Assembly: GCF_000424625.1 (NCBI RefSeq) | Contig: NZ_AUKG01000001.1 | Location: 2,415,842 to 2,479,841 of the forward strand | Direction: 5' to 3' | DNA: 64,000 nucleotides | Source: Conexibacter woesei Iso977N | GTDB lineage: Bacteria; Actinomycetota; Thermoleophilia; Solirubrobacterales; Solirubrobacteraceae | Part shown: positions 34,305 to 42,252 of the stretch, in pieces | Layout: the number at the start of each line of letters is the position of its first letter | How positions within the stretch are numbered: the first letter of the stretch is position 1 | Translations under genes and position numbers: made by a program | The notes under the pieces: generated by a model | Databases searched by the model: none | Told to the model about the DNA's origin: nothing | The model's input: the letters and a program-made list of their open reading frames with translations, nothing else

Positions 34305-36053
34305 ATGAGCGACGGACGGCTGCTGTCGGTCAACGTCGGGCTTCCGCGCGACATCGCGTGGGAGGGCGAGACCGTGCGCACCGCGATCTGGAAGGAGCCG
34401 GTCGACGGGCCGCGGATGGTGCGCCGGATCAACGTCGACGGCGACGACCAGGCCGATCGCAAGGGCCACGGGGGAGAGCACCGGGCGGTGTTCGTCTACC
34501 AGATCGAGGCCTACAACTACTGGCAGGAGCAGCTCGGGCGCGACGACTTCACCTACGGCCAGTTCGGAGAGAACTTCACGATCGAGGGATCGGCGTTCGC
34601 CGACGATGCCGTCTGCATCGGCGACCGCTGGCGCATCGGCAAGGCCCTCTTCGAGGTCACCCAACCGCGCGTCACCTGCTTCCGCCTCGGCATCCGCATG
34701 AACGTCCCCGAGATGGCCGCGCTCGTCGTCGCCCACCACCGCCCCGGCTTCTACCTGCGCGTCATCGAAGAGGGCGAGGTCCAGGCGGGCGACATCATCA
34801 ACAAGGTCGCCGACGGCCCGGAGCGCCTGACGGTCGCCGACGTCGACGCGCTCCTCTACCTCCCGCACCGCTCGCGCGAGAAGCTCCAGCGCGCGCTGCG
34901 CATCCCCGCCCTCAGCGAGGGCTGGAAGGGCAGCTTCCGCGACCTCCTCGCCGGCGCTGTCGGCGCCGCGACGAGCACACCCGCGACCCCGCCCGCCTGG
35001 GCCGGGTTCGCCCCGCTCAAGGTCACCGCCACGACCCGCGAGAGCGACACCATCATGTCGTTCACCTTCGCCGGCGACGCCCCGGACGCGCGCGCCGGGC
35101 AGTACCTCACCGTCCGCGTCCGGCCCGACGGCCCGGACGGCCCCGCGCTCGTCCGCAGCTACTCGCTCTCCGCACCGCCCGGCGCCAGCACCGGCACGCT
35201 GCGCATCAGCGTCAAGCGCGACGGCGTCGTCAGCCGCTACCTCCACGACCACGTCAGGCCCGGCGACACGATCGACGTCGCCGCGCCCCGCGGCGTCTTC
35301 ACGCTGCGCACCGACGCGCCCGAGCGCCCGATCGTCCTCCTCTCCGCCGGCGTCGGCGCGACCCCCGTCCTGGCGATGCTCGCCCAGCTCGCCCACGACC
35401 AGACGACGCGCCCCGTCTGGTGGGTCCACGGCGCCCGCAACGCGCGCGAGCGCGCCTTCGCGCAGGAGACGATGGACCTCCTCACCCGCCTTCCCGCAGC
35501 CCACCACCTCATCGCCTACAGCGCGCCCGAGACGACGACGCAAGGCAATGGCTATGACATCACCGGCCACCTCGACGGCCAGGCCCTCGAACGCGCCCAA
35601 GTCCCCCTCGACGCCGACTTCTACCTCTGCGGCCCTGCGCCGTTCATGAAGGCCTTGAGCGCCGCGCTCGTCGCCCGCGGCGTCACGCCCGACCGGATCG
35701 CCACCGAGACCTTCGGCGACATCGCGGTCTCCCGCACCGGCATCGTCGAGGGCGTCCACCACCCGCCGCACGCGCCCGACGGCCCGCCCGGCACCGGCCC
35801 GCTGGTCACCTTCGCGCGCAGCGGCGTCTCCGTGCCCTACGACGCCGACCGCTTCCCCAACCTGCTCGAGCTTGCCGAGGCCTGCGAGGTCCCGATGCCC
35901 TACAGCTGCCGCACCGGCGTCTGCCACACCTGCGCGACCGGCGTCCTCGACGGCGACGTCAGCTACCGCCCGGAACCCCTGGAGCGCCCCGAGGCCGGCG
36001 TCGTCCTGCCCTGCTGCGCACGCCCGACGACGCCGATCACCCTCGACGTCTAG
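34305..36053 (+). CDS. MOSC - ferredoxin reductase - [2Fe-2S] ferredoxin fusion oxidoreductase
   Basis: A 582-residue three-module enzyme. Residues about 1-175 form a MOSC domain (YiiM-like), with the conserved GENFTIEG and the molybdenum-ligand cysteine in RVTCFRLG. Residues about 230-470 form a flavodoxin-reductase-like domain with RSYSLSAP (FAD), SAGVGATPVLAML (NAD(P)) and YLCGPAPFM. The C-terminus is a plant-type ferredoxin with cluster cysteines C535, C540, C543 and C570. YiiM-type MOSC proteins reduce N-hydroxylated compounds; here the reductase and ferredoxin chain are built in. It shares a CTAG stop with the convergent peroxidase. Confidence 0.92.
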   Translation: MSDGRLLSVNVGLPRDIAWEGETVRTAIWKEPVDGPRMVRRINVDGDDQADRKGHGGEHRAVFVYQIEAYNYWQEQLGRDDFTYGQFGENFTIEGSAFADDAVCIGDRWRIGKALFEVTQPRVTCFRLGIRMNVPEMAALVVAHHRPGFYLRVIEEGEVQAGDIINKVADGPERLTVADVDALLYLPHRSREKLQRALRIPALSEGWKGSFRDLLAGAVGAATSTPATPPAWAGFAPLKVTATTRESDTIMSFTFAGDAPDARAGQYLTVRVRPDGPDGPALVRSYSLSAPPGASTGTLRISVKRDGVVSRYLHDHVRPGDTIDVAAPRGVFTLRTDAPERPIVLLSAGVGATPVLAMLAQLAHDQTTRPVWWVHGARNARERAFAQETMDLLTRLPAAHHLIAYSAPETTTQGNGYDITGHLDGQALERAQVPLDADFYLCGPAPFMKALSAALVARGVTPDRIATETFGDIAVSRTGIVEGVHHPPHAPDGPPGTGPLVTFARSGVSVPYDADRFPNLLELAEACEVPMPYSCRTGVCHTCATGVLDGDVSYRPEPLERPEAGVVLPCCARPTTPITLDV

Positions 36054-37399
36054 GCGGCCGCGCCCGCAGGCGGCACCAGCACGTCGGCCAGCCCGAACGT
36101 CCCCGTGCGGGACGGCAGCGTCGGCTGCCAGTCGGGCTCCAGCGAGCGGAACGACTCCGGGTCGGCGTCGATGATCCCGACCAGCACCTCGCCGACGATG
36201 CGGCCGCCGACCGGGCCGAGCCGATCGCCGTCGTGCAGCGCCGCCGCCTCCTGCAGGATGTAGAACCACAGCGGCGTCTCGCCGGACCAGCCTCGCGCCC
36301 GCAGGCCGACCTGGTCCTCGCTCAGCACCTCCACGCCCAGCCGCCGCGCCACCGCCTCGCCCGAAGCAAGGCCTACAGCTTGCCCGCGCTGCAGGTCGCG
36401 CGTGGCCAGCGACGCGTAGTCGTCGCCCGGCTCGGCCCCGCTGACCTGCGTCGGCAGCGCGATCAGCGGCCCCGGCAGCCGCGAGTCGATCCGCTTGGAC
36501 CGCTGCGCCGGAGCATGGCCGTCGACGTCGATCATCAGCGTCCAGTCCAGCGCGTGCTCGGGCGGCACCGGGCCGAAGCCCATCAGGTCCGGGAACACCG
36601 GGACCGGCCCGAACCCGGCGTTGACCATGTACCTGTCGCGGATCTGCGCGTGCCCGTAGCGGTAGGCGGCGTCGGCGAACTCGAACGGGATCGACGGCTC
36701 GCGGTCCAGCCGGTACAGCCGCGGCCCGACGGCCAGCAGCTCGGCGGTCAGCCGCGCCCCGATCAGCGACGGCAGGAACTCGCGCAGGATCACGTGCTGG
36801 TAGTGCCACGTCGTCGCCCGCCGCGCCTCGTCGAACACGGCGGCTTCATCCACATCATCTTCCCGCAGCCGGTCGACCACGATGTTGTGCAACCGCGCGA
36901 AGGCCACCAACAACTGGTTGGTGAACAGCTGGACGTCGTTGCGCGGGTCACCGATCAGCGCGATCCCCTGCCGGTTGCGCGGCACGTCGCACCCGGACTC
37001 CGACAACAACAACTTGGCCGGGTCCGCGAAGTCATACAGGTACGGCATCCCGACCGGGCCGCCGCCGTACATGCCCTCCAGGTCGGCCTTCGGCTGCCGC
37101 GCGTTGCGCAGCAGCGCCCGCTCGGCGCGGTGCGTCAGCGGCGAGCGGTCGGCCGTGATGTCGTGCGCGACGAACTGCCCGAAGAACGGCCACACCGCCG
37201 CCACCGACGCGTCCGGGTTGTCGACCGACCCGAGGTCGCACGGCCCGCCCGGCGCGCCGAGCAGGTGCAGCGCCGCCTCGTCGGCGACCAACGGCTCCAG
37301 GTCCTCGAACAGCGTCCGGTAGCGCCCGCCGTGCAGCGGCGCGTCGACGCGCTCGGGCGCCAGGCAGTGGTCACGGGCGGCGGGATGGCTCACGGTCAT
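36050..37399 (-). CDS. Animal-type heme peroxidase family protein
   Basis: A 449-residue member of the peroxidase-cyclooxygenase superfamily. The distal histidine is in FFGQFVAHDITAD, the calcium/arginine region follows (FTNQLLVAFARLHNIVVDRL), and the proximal histidine is in YRYGHAQIRDRY. ATG 37399 is preferred over 37423 because AAGGA lies about 7 bp upstream. There is no signal peptide, so it should be cytosolic, unlike most eukaryotic members. It could make halogenated or oxidised products or an oxylipin. It follows a 60-residue ORF and two hydrolases, probably one transcript. Confidence 0.87.
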   Translation of the reverse strand: MTVSHPAARDHCLAPERVDAPLHGGRYRTLFEDLEPLVADEAALHLLGAPGGPCDLGSVDNPDASVAAVWPFFGQFVAHDITADRSPLTHRAERALLRNARQPKADLEGMYGGGPVGMPYLYDFADPAKLLLSESGCDVPRNRQGIALIGDPRNDVQLFTNQLLVAFARLHNIVVDRLREDDVDEAAVFDEARRATTWHYQHVILREFLPSLIGARLTAELLAVGPRLYRLDREPSIPFEFADAAYRYGHAQIRDRYMVNAGFGPVPVFPDLMGFGPVPPEHALDWTLMIDVDGHAPAQRSKRIDSRLPGPLIALPTQVSGAEPGDDYASLATRDLQRGQAVGLASGEAVARRLGVEVLSEDQVGLRARGWSGETPLWFYILQEAAALHDGDRLGPVGGRIVGEVLVGIIDADPESFRSLEPDWQPTLPSRTGTFGLADVLVPPAGAAA

Positions 37400-37427
37400 G
37401 ATGATGTCCTTGCTGTCCGTCATAGCA

Positions 37428-37610
37428 CTACGGAGACGCCACGCGCAACTGCCACGCGAAGCGCTCGTGGTCGATCAGACGCCGCACGGCGATCGGATCG
37501 GCGAGCACGGGCGCGGCGTCCGGCAGCACGGTCAGCTCGGCGCGGGCGAGGTCGAGCCGCGCGACGGGAGCGTCGCGCGACTCGGCATGCAGATGCAGCA
37601 CCTCGCCCAT
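37428..37610 (-). CDS. Small hypothetical protein upstream of the heme peroxidase
   Basis: A 60-residue ORF that starts 3 bp after the hydrolase stop and ends 28 bp before the peroxidase start, so it fits neatly into the operon. The sequence (EVLHLHAESRDAPVARLDLARAELTVLPDAAPV) looks like a small alpha/beta protein, with no membrane helix. Not a recognised family. Its fit between neighbours on the same strand supports a real gene. Confidence 0.55.
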   Translation of the reverse strand: MGEVLHLHAESRDAPVARLDLARAELTVLPDAAPVLADPIAVRRLIDHERFAWQLRVASP

Positions 37611-37613
37611 GGC

Positions 37614-38585
37614 TCAGGCCGTCCCGAGCGCCTCGCGCAGCGACGCGATCGCCTGCGCGACCGCCACCCGCGTCCCGTGCGTGGCCGCCAGCGGGTTGAG
37701 CATCATGAAGTCGTGGATGATGCCGTCCACCCGCAGCGCGGTCACCGCGACGCCCGCGCCCCGCAGCCGCGCGGCGTACGCCTCGCCCTCGTCGCGCAGC
37801 ACGTCGGCCTCGTCGACCATCAACAACGCCGGCGGCAGCTTCGACAACGCCTCATCCGAAGCCGCGAACGGCGAGCAGAACGGCTCGGCCCGCATCGCCG
37901 CGTCCGGCGCGTACTGGTCCCAGAACCACGCCATCGCCGCCGCCGTCAGGTAGTAGCCCTGCGCGAACTGCGCGTAGGACGCCGTCGCCTGCCCCGCGTC
38001 GGTCACCGGGTAGTACATCGACTGGTGCACGAACGTCACGTCGCCGCGGTCGGCGGCCATCAGCGTCAGCGCCGCGGTCATGCAGCCGCCGACGCTGTCG
38101 CCCGCGACCGCCATCCGGGACGCGTCGAGCCCGTGGGCGCGGCCCTCGCGCACGATCCATCGCGCGGTCGCGTAGCCCTGCTCGATCGCGACCGGGTAGC
38201 GCGCCTCGGGCGAGCGGTCGTACTCGACGAACGCCAGCGCCGCGCCGGTCCCGACGACCAGCTCGCGCACGAGCCGGTCGTGCGTGTCGGCGTTGCCGAT
38301 CACCCAGCCGCCGCCGTGCATGTACAGGATCACCGGCAGCTCGCGCTCGACGCCGACCGGCCGGACGATCCGGACCCGGACGTCACCGACCGCCGCCGGC
38401 ACCGTGACCCAGTGGTCGTCGACCGGCAGCTTGTCGATCGGCGCCGCCTGCACGTCGTCCAGGACGGCGCGCGCGCCCTCCGGGCCGAGCTCGTACAGGA
38501 ACGGCGGCCTGGCCGTGGCGTCGCAGAACGCCTGCGCCTCGGGCTCCAGGACCACCGGAGCCGTCGTCGTCGCGGTGGCGGCCAT
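37614..38585 (-). CDS. HSL-family alpha/beta hydrolase (acetyl esterase/lipase)
   Basis: A 323-residue esterase of the hormone-sensitive lipase family. The oxyanion motif is MHGGGW, the nucleophile is in GDSVGG, the acid in VDEADVLRDEG and the histidine in GIIHDF. It starts with ATG at 38585, overlapping the preceding hydrolase stop as TGATG. Two different hydrolases coupled ahead of a heme peroxidase suggest a degradation or detoxification operon. Confidence 0.9.
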   Translation of the reverse strand: MAATATTTAPVVLEPEAQAFCDATARPPFLYELGPEGARAVLDDVQAAPIDKLPVDDHWVTVPAAVGDVRVRIVRPVGVERELPVILYMHGGGWVIGNADTHDRLVRELVVGTGAALAFVEYDRSPEARYPVAIEQGYATARWIVREGRAHGLDASRMAVAGDSVGGCMTAALTLMAADRGDVTFVHQSMYYPVTDAGQATASYAQFAQGYYLTAAAMAWFWDQYAPDAAMRAEPFCSPFAASDEALSKLPPALLMVDEADVLRDEGEAYAARLRGAGVAVTALRVDGIIHDFMMLNPLAATHGTRVAVAQAIASLREALGTA

Positions 38586-39301
38586 CACGCCGCCGCCCCG
38601 ACCAGCGCGGCCGCCTCGAGGATCACGCGCGCCGTCTCCTGCGGCTGCGAGACCGCCACCGCGTGCGACGCGCCCGCGATCTCCACGACGTCGCGCGCGC
38701 CCGCGCGCTCGGCCAGCGACCGCTGCAGCGCCGCCGGGATGTTGCGGTCCTCGGCGCCGATGACGAAGAACGACGGCGTCGAGCGCCACAGCGGCCGCGG
38801 GCCGGACTGCTCCTCCAGCGCGGCGGCCGCGACCGGGCGCTGCGTGGCGGCCATGAACCCGGCCTGCGCCGCGGGCAGGTCGGCGCAGAACTGGTCGTGG
38901 AACCTGTCGTGGGCGATCACGAGGTCGGCCGACCCGTCGGCGTGGGGGATCGGCGTGACCGCGTCGCCGAGCGTCGAGCCCGGGAAGCGCTGCGACAGCT
39001 CGATCGCGCTCTCGTCCGCCTCGGGCGCGAACGCGGCGACGTAGACGAGCGCGGCGATGTCGCCGGCGTCGTTGGCGACGTTGGTGATGACGGCGCCGCC
39101 GTAGGAGTGGCCGACGAGCACGACCGGCCCGTCGATGGTCCGGACGACGTCGGACACGGAGGCCGCGTCGGCGGCAACGCCGCGCAGCGGGTTGGCCGCC
39201 GCGACGACGGGATGGCCCGCGGCGTGCAGCTGCTGGGCGACGCCGGCCCAGCTGGCCGACTCGGCGAACGCGCCGTGGACGAGGACGATGGTGGGAGGCA
39301 C
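38585..39301 (-). CDS. Alpha/beta hydrolase (salicylate esterase-like)
   Basis: A 238-residue hydrolase starting with GTG at 39301, with GGAAGG 5 bp upstream; longer starts add residues unlike the family. PTIVLVHGAFAESASWAGVAQQL is typical of the methylketone synthase/salicylate-esterase group. The nucleophile is in GHSYGG, the acid in GAEDRNIP and the histidine in GASHAVAVSQP. It is the first gene of a likely four-gene operon and is divergent from the LuxR ATPase at 39484. Confidence 0.88.
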   Translation of the reverse strand: MPPTIVLVHGAFAESASWAGVAQQLHAAGHPVVAAANPLRGVAADAASVSDVVRTIDGPVVLVGHSYGGAVITNVANDAGDIAALVYVAAFAPEADESAIELSQRFPGSTLGDAVTPIPHADGSADLVIAHDRFHDQFCADLPAAQAGFMAATQRPVAAAALEEQSGPRPLWRSTPSFFVIGAEDRNIPAALQRSLAERAGARDVVEIAGASHAVAVSQPQETARVILEAAALVGAAA

Positions 39302-39373
39302 GAGGCCCTTCCTTCCGGGAGTTGATGGGGTTGATCGATCCCCACGATCCACCCGCCCGGCCGCCATCGCCTC

Positions 39374-39421
39374 GGGGACGGTCCCCAGTCCGGTCCCCAG
39401 GGCCCGCACCGGGGACTGGGG
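39374..39421. promoter_or_regulatory. Cluster of CCCAGTCC / GGGGAC boxes upstream of the tandem LuxR ATPases
   Basis: The region contains the palindrome GGGGACGGTCCCC (39374-39386), then CCCCAGTCCGGTCCCCAG (39383-39400) and GGGGACTGGGG (39411-39421). The second box recurs inverted at 45021-45038, after the second LuxR ATPase gene. Its position 60-110 bp before the first LuxR ATPase suggests an operator; it could be autoregulatory. Confidence 0.5.
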
Positions 39422-39483
39422 TGCTGCCTGGGGCGCACACGGATGCGGCTCGGGACGGGCCTGTTCAGGATCGGCGCTGCCTC

Positions 39484-42252
39484 ATGCACCTACTCCCCGG
39501 ATCCCCTTCCCCGACGACGCTGCGCGGCCGCGATCGCGAGCTCGCCGTCCTCGACGGCCTGATCACCCGCGCCCGCGGCGGCGCGTCGAGCGCGCTGGTC
39601 GTCGCCGGCGACGCCGGGGTCGGCAAGACCGCGCTGCTGGACCGCGCCGCCGAGCACGCCGCGCCGCGCGTCCGGGTCGTCCGGATGGTCGCCTCGGAGT
39701 CCGAGATGGGCCTGCCCTACGCGGGTCTGCAGCTGTTGTGCGGGTCCTTGATGGACGTCGCCGACCGCCTGCCCGCCGCCCAGAGCGAGGCGCTCGAAGC
39801 CGCCTTCGGCCTGCGCGACGCGCAGGCCGCGCCCAACCCGTTCCTGGTCGGCCTCGCGGTCCTCGGCCTGCTCGGCGCCGCCGCGCGCACGGCCGGCGCC
39901 GTCCTGGTCCTGGCCGACGACGCCCAGTGGCTGGACGACGTCTCGGCCCGCGCGCTGGCCTTCGCCGCCCGGCGCCTGGACGAGGACCGCGGCGTCGCGC
40001 TGGTGCTGGCGATGCGCGCGGTCGACGAGCGCTTCGCCGACCTCCCGCAGCTCGTCGTCGTAGGCCTACAAGATGACGACGCGCGCGAGCTGCTGCGCCT
40101 CGCGCTGCCCGGCGCGATCGACGGCCGCGTCCGCGACCAGCTCCTGGCCGAGGCCGACGGCAACCCGCTCGCGCTGCAGGAGCTGCCGCGCGCGCTGAGC
40201 CCGGACCAGCTCGCCGGCGGCTACGCGCTCGCCGCGTCGATGCCGCTGCAGCACCGCATCGAGGAGTCGCTGCTCGCACGCCTGCAGCCGCTGCCCGAGC
40301 CGACCCGGACGCTCCTGCTCGTCGCCGCCGCCGACCCGACCGGCGATCCCGATCTGCTGTGGCGCGCGTGCGCCGTGCTCGGGATCGCGCCCGAGCACCA
40401 GGACGCCGCGGTGCGCGCGGGCGCGCTGGTGACCGGCGCGCGCGTCGGCTTCCGCCACCCGCTCGTGCGCTCCGCCGTCTACCGCGCCGCGACCCCGGAG
40501 GACCGCCGCCGCGCGCACGCCGCGCTGGCCGAGGCGACCGACCCCGACCGCGACCCGGACCGCCGCGCCTGGCACCGCGCCGCCGCGACGCTGCGCCCCG
40601 ACGAGCCGGTCGCCGCGGCGCTGGAGGCCTCCGCGGCGCGCGCCCGGACGCGCGGCGGCGTCGCCGCGGCCGCCGCGTTCCTGACCCGCGCCGCCGAGCT
40701 GACGCCCGCCGCGCCGCGCCGCGCGCAGCGCCTGATCGACGCCGCCGGGGCCAAGCACGACGCGGGCGCGCCCGCCGCCGCGCTGCGGCTGCTGGACTCC
40801 GCGCGCGACCACCCGCTCAGCCCGCTGCAGCAGGCGCGGATCGCCCGGCTGCGCGCCCGCGCCCAGTACGCGCTGCACCGCGACCGTGCCGCGCTGCGCG
40901 CGCTGCTGGCCGCGGCGCAGGACCTCGCGCCGCTGGACCCGGTCCTGGCGCGCGACACCTACATGGAGGCCCTGGCCGCCATCGCCTACGCGGGCCGGCT
41001 CGCCGATCCGGGAGTTGTTGATGATGTCGCTCAGGCGATCCTCACGGCGACCAAGGACGATGACTCGCCCCGCGCGCGCGACCTGATCCTGCGCGGTCAG
41101 GCGCTGCTCGTCGCGCAGGGAACGGCGGCCGCCCGGCCGACGCTGCGCCGCGCCTTCCACGCGTTCCTGACCCAGGAGCCCGACGCGCTGGAGCTGCGCT
41201 GGATGTGGTTCGGCGGCCGCGCGGCGATGGACGTCTACGACGTCGAGGAGTGGCGGACGCTGACGCGCCGCCAGGTCGCGCTCGCGCGCGCCGCCGGCGT
41301 GCTGTCGGTGCTGCCGATGGCGCTCAACCTGCAGATGGTCGTCCACGTCTTCAACGGCGACCTGGACGCGGCCGAGGCGACGTGCGACGAGATCGACGCG
41401 ATCCTCGAGGTCACCGGCCATCCGCTGCCGCGCTACGGCCGCATCTACGTCGCCGCCTACCGCGGCCAGCTCGCCGAGGTCGAGCGCGCCGCCGCCGAGA
41501 TCCGCGCCGACGCCGAGGTGCGCGGCGAGGGCTACGGGCTGACCGCGGCGAACTTCTCGCTCGCGCTGGCCTACAACGGGGTCGGCCGCTACGCCGACGC
41601 CATCGAGGCCGCCCGCCGCGAGCTGCCCTACGAGCGCGAGCTGCACCACGCGATGCGCGCGCTGCTGGAGCTGATCGAGGCCGCGGTGCGGGCCGGCGAG
41701 CGCCCGCTGGCCGAGGAGGCGCTCGCGCGCTTCCGGACCGTCACCGAGCCCGCCGACACCGAGTGGTCGCGGGCGATGCTCGCCTACGCGAGCGCGCAGC
41801 TGGCCGACGACGAGCAGGCCGAAGTGCTGTATGAACAGGCGATCGCCGGCTTCGACGCGGTCCGCGTCCCGATGCTGCGCGGCCGCGCGCAGCTGCTCTA
41901 CGGCGAGATGCTGCGCCGCCGTCATCGCCGCGTCGACGCCCGCGCGCAGCTGCGCCCCGCCTACGAGACGCTGTCGGCGTGCGGGATGAACGCGTTCGCC
42001 CAGCGCGCCGCGCGCGAGCTGGCCGCGACCGGCGAGACGCTGCGCGCCCGCGCCCCGGACGGCGCCGACCGGCTGACCGACCAGGAGCGCAACGTCGCCC
42101 AGCTGGCCCGTGAGGGGCTCACGAACCGCGACATCGGCGCACGGTTGTTCATCAGCTCGCGCACCGCCGAGTACCACCTGCGCAAGGTGTACGTGAAGCT
42201 CGGGATCGGCTCGCGCGAGGAGCTCAGGACCGCGCTGGAGGAGGTCGCATGA
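39484..42252 (+). CDS. Large ATP-binding LuxR-family (LAL) regulator, tandem copy 1
   Basis: A 922-residue STAND/LuxR regulator with Walker A GDAGVGKT at residues 42-49, Walker B VLADDAQWLDD near 145, a long helical repeat middle, and a C-terminal LuxR helix-turn-helix (LTDQERNVAQLAREGLTNRDIGARLFISSRTAEYHL). It is colinear with the paralogue at 27833. ATG 39484 is chosen because upstream sequence is promoter-like. Its stop overlaps the next paralogue (ATGA), so both are made together. Confidence 0.92.
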   Translation: MHLLPGSPSPTTLRGRDRELAVLDGLITRARGGASSALVVAGDAGVGKTALLDRAAEHAAPRVRVVRMVASESEMGLPYAGLQLLCGSLMDVADRLPAAQSEALEAAFGLRDAQAAPNPFLVGLAVLGLLGAAARTAGAVLVLADDAQWLDDVSARALAFAARRLDEDRGVALVLAMRAVDERFADLPQLVVVGLQDDDARELLRLALPGAIDGRVRDQLLAEADGNPLALQELPRALSPDQLAGGYALAASMPLQHRIEESLLARLQPLPEPTRTLLLVAAADPTGDPDLLWRACAVLGIAPEHQDAAVRAGALVTGARVGFRHPLVRSAVYRAATPEDRRRAHAALAEATDPDRDPDRRAWHRAAATLRPDEPVAAALEASAARARTRGGVAAAAAFLTRAAELTPAAPRRAQRLIDAAGAKHDAGAPAAALRLLDSARDHPLSPLQQARIARLRARAQYALHRDRAALRALLAAAQDLAPLDPVLARDTYMEALAAIAYAGRLADPGVVDDVAQAILTATKDDDSPRARDLILRGQALLVAQGTAAARPTLRRAFHAFLTQEPDALELRWMWFGGRAAMDVYDVEEWRTLTRRQVALARAAGVLSVLPMALNLQMVVHVFNGDLDAAEATCDEIDAILEVTGHPLPRYGRIYVAAYRGQLAEVERAAAEIRADAEVRGEGYGLTAANFSLALAYNGVGRYADAIEAARRELPYERELHHAMRALLELIEAAVRAGERPLAEEALARFRTVTEPADTEWSRAMLAYASAQLADDEQAEVLYEQAIAGFDAVRVPMLRGRAQLLYGEMLRRRHRRVDARAQLRPAYETLSACGMNAFAQRAARELAATGETLRARAPDGADRLTDQERNVAQLAREGLTNRDIGARLFISSRTAEYHLRKVYVKLGIGSREELRTALEEVA

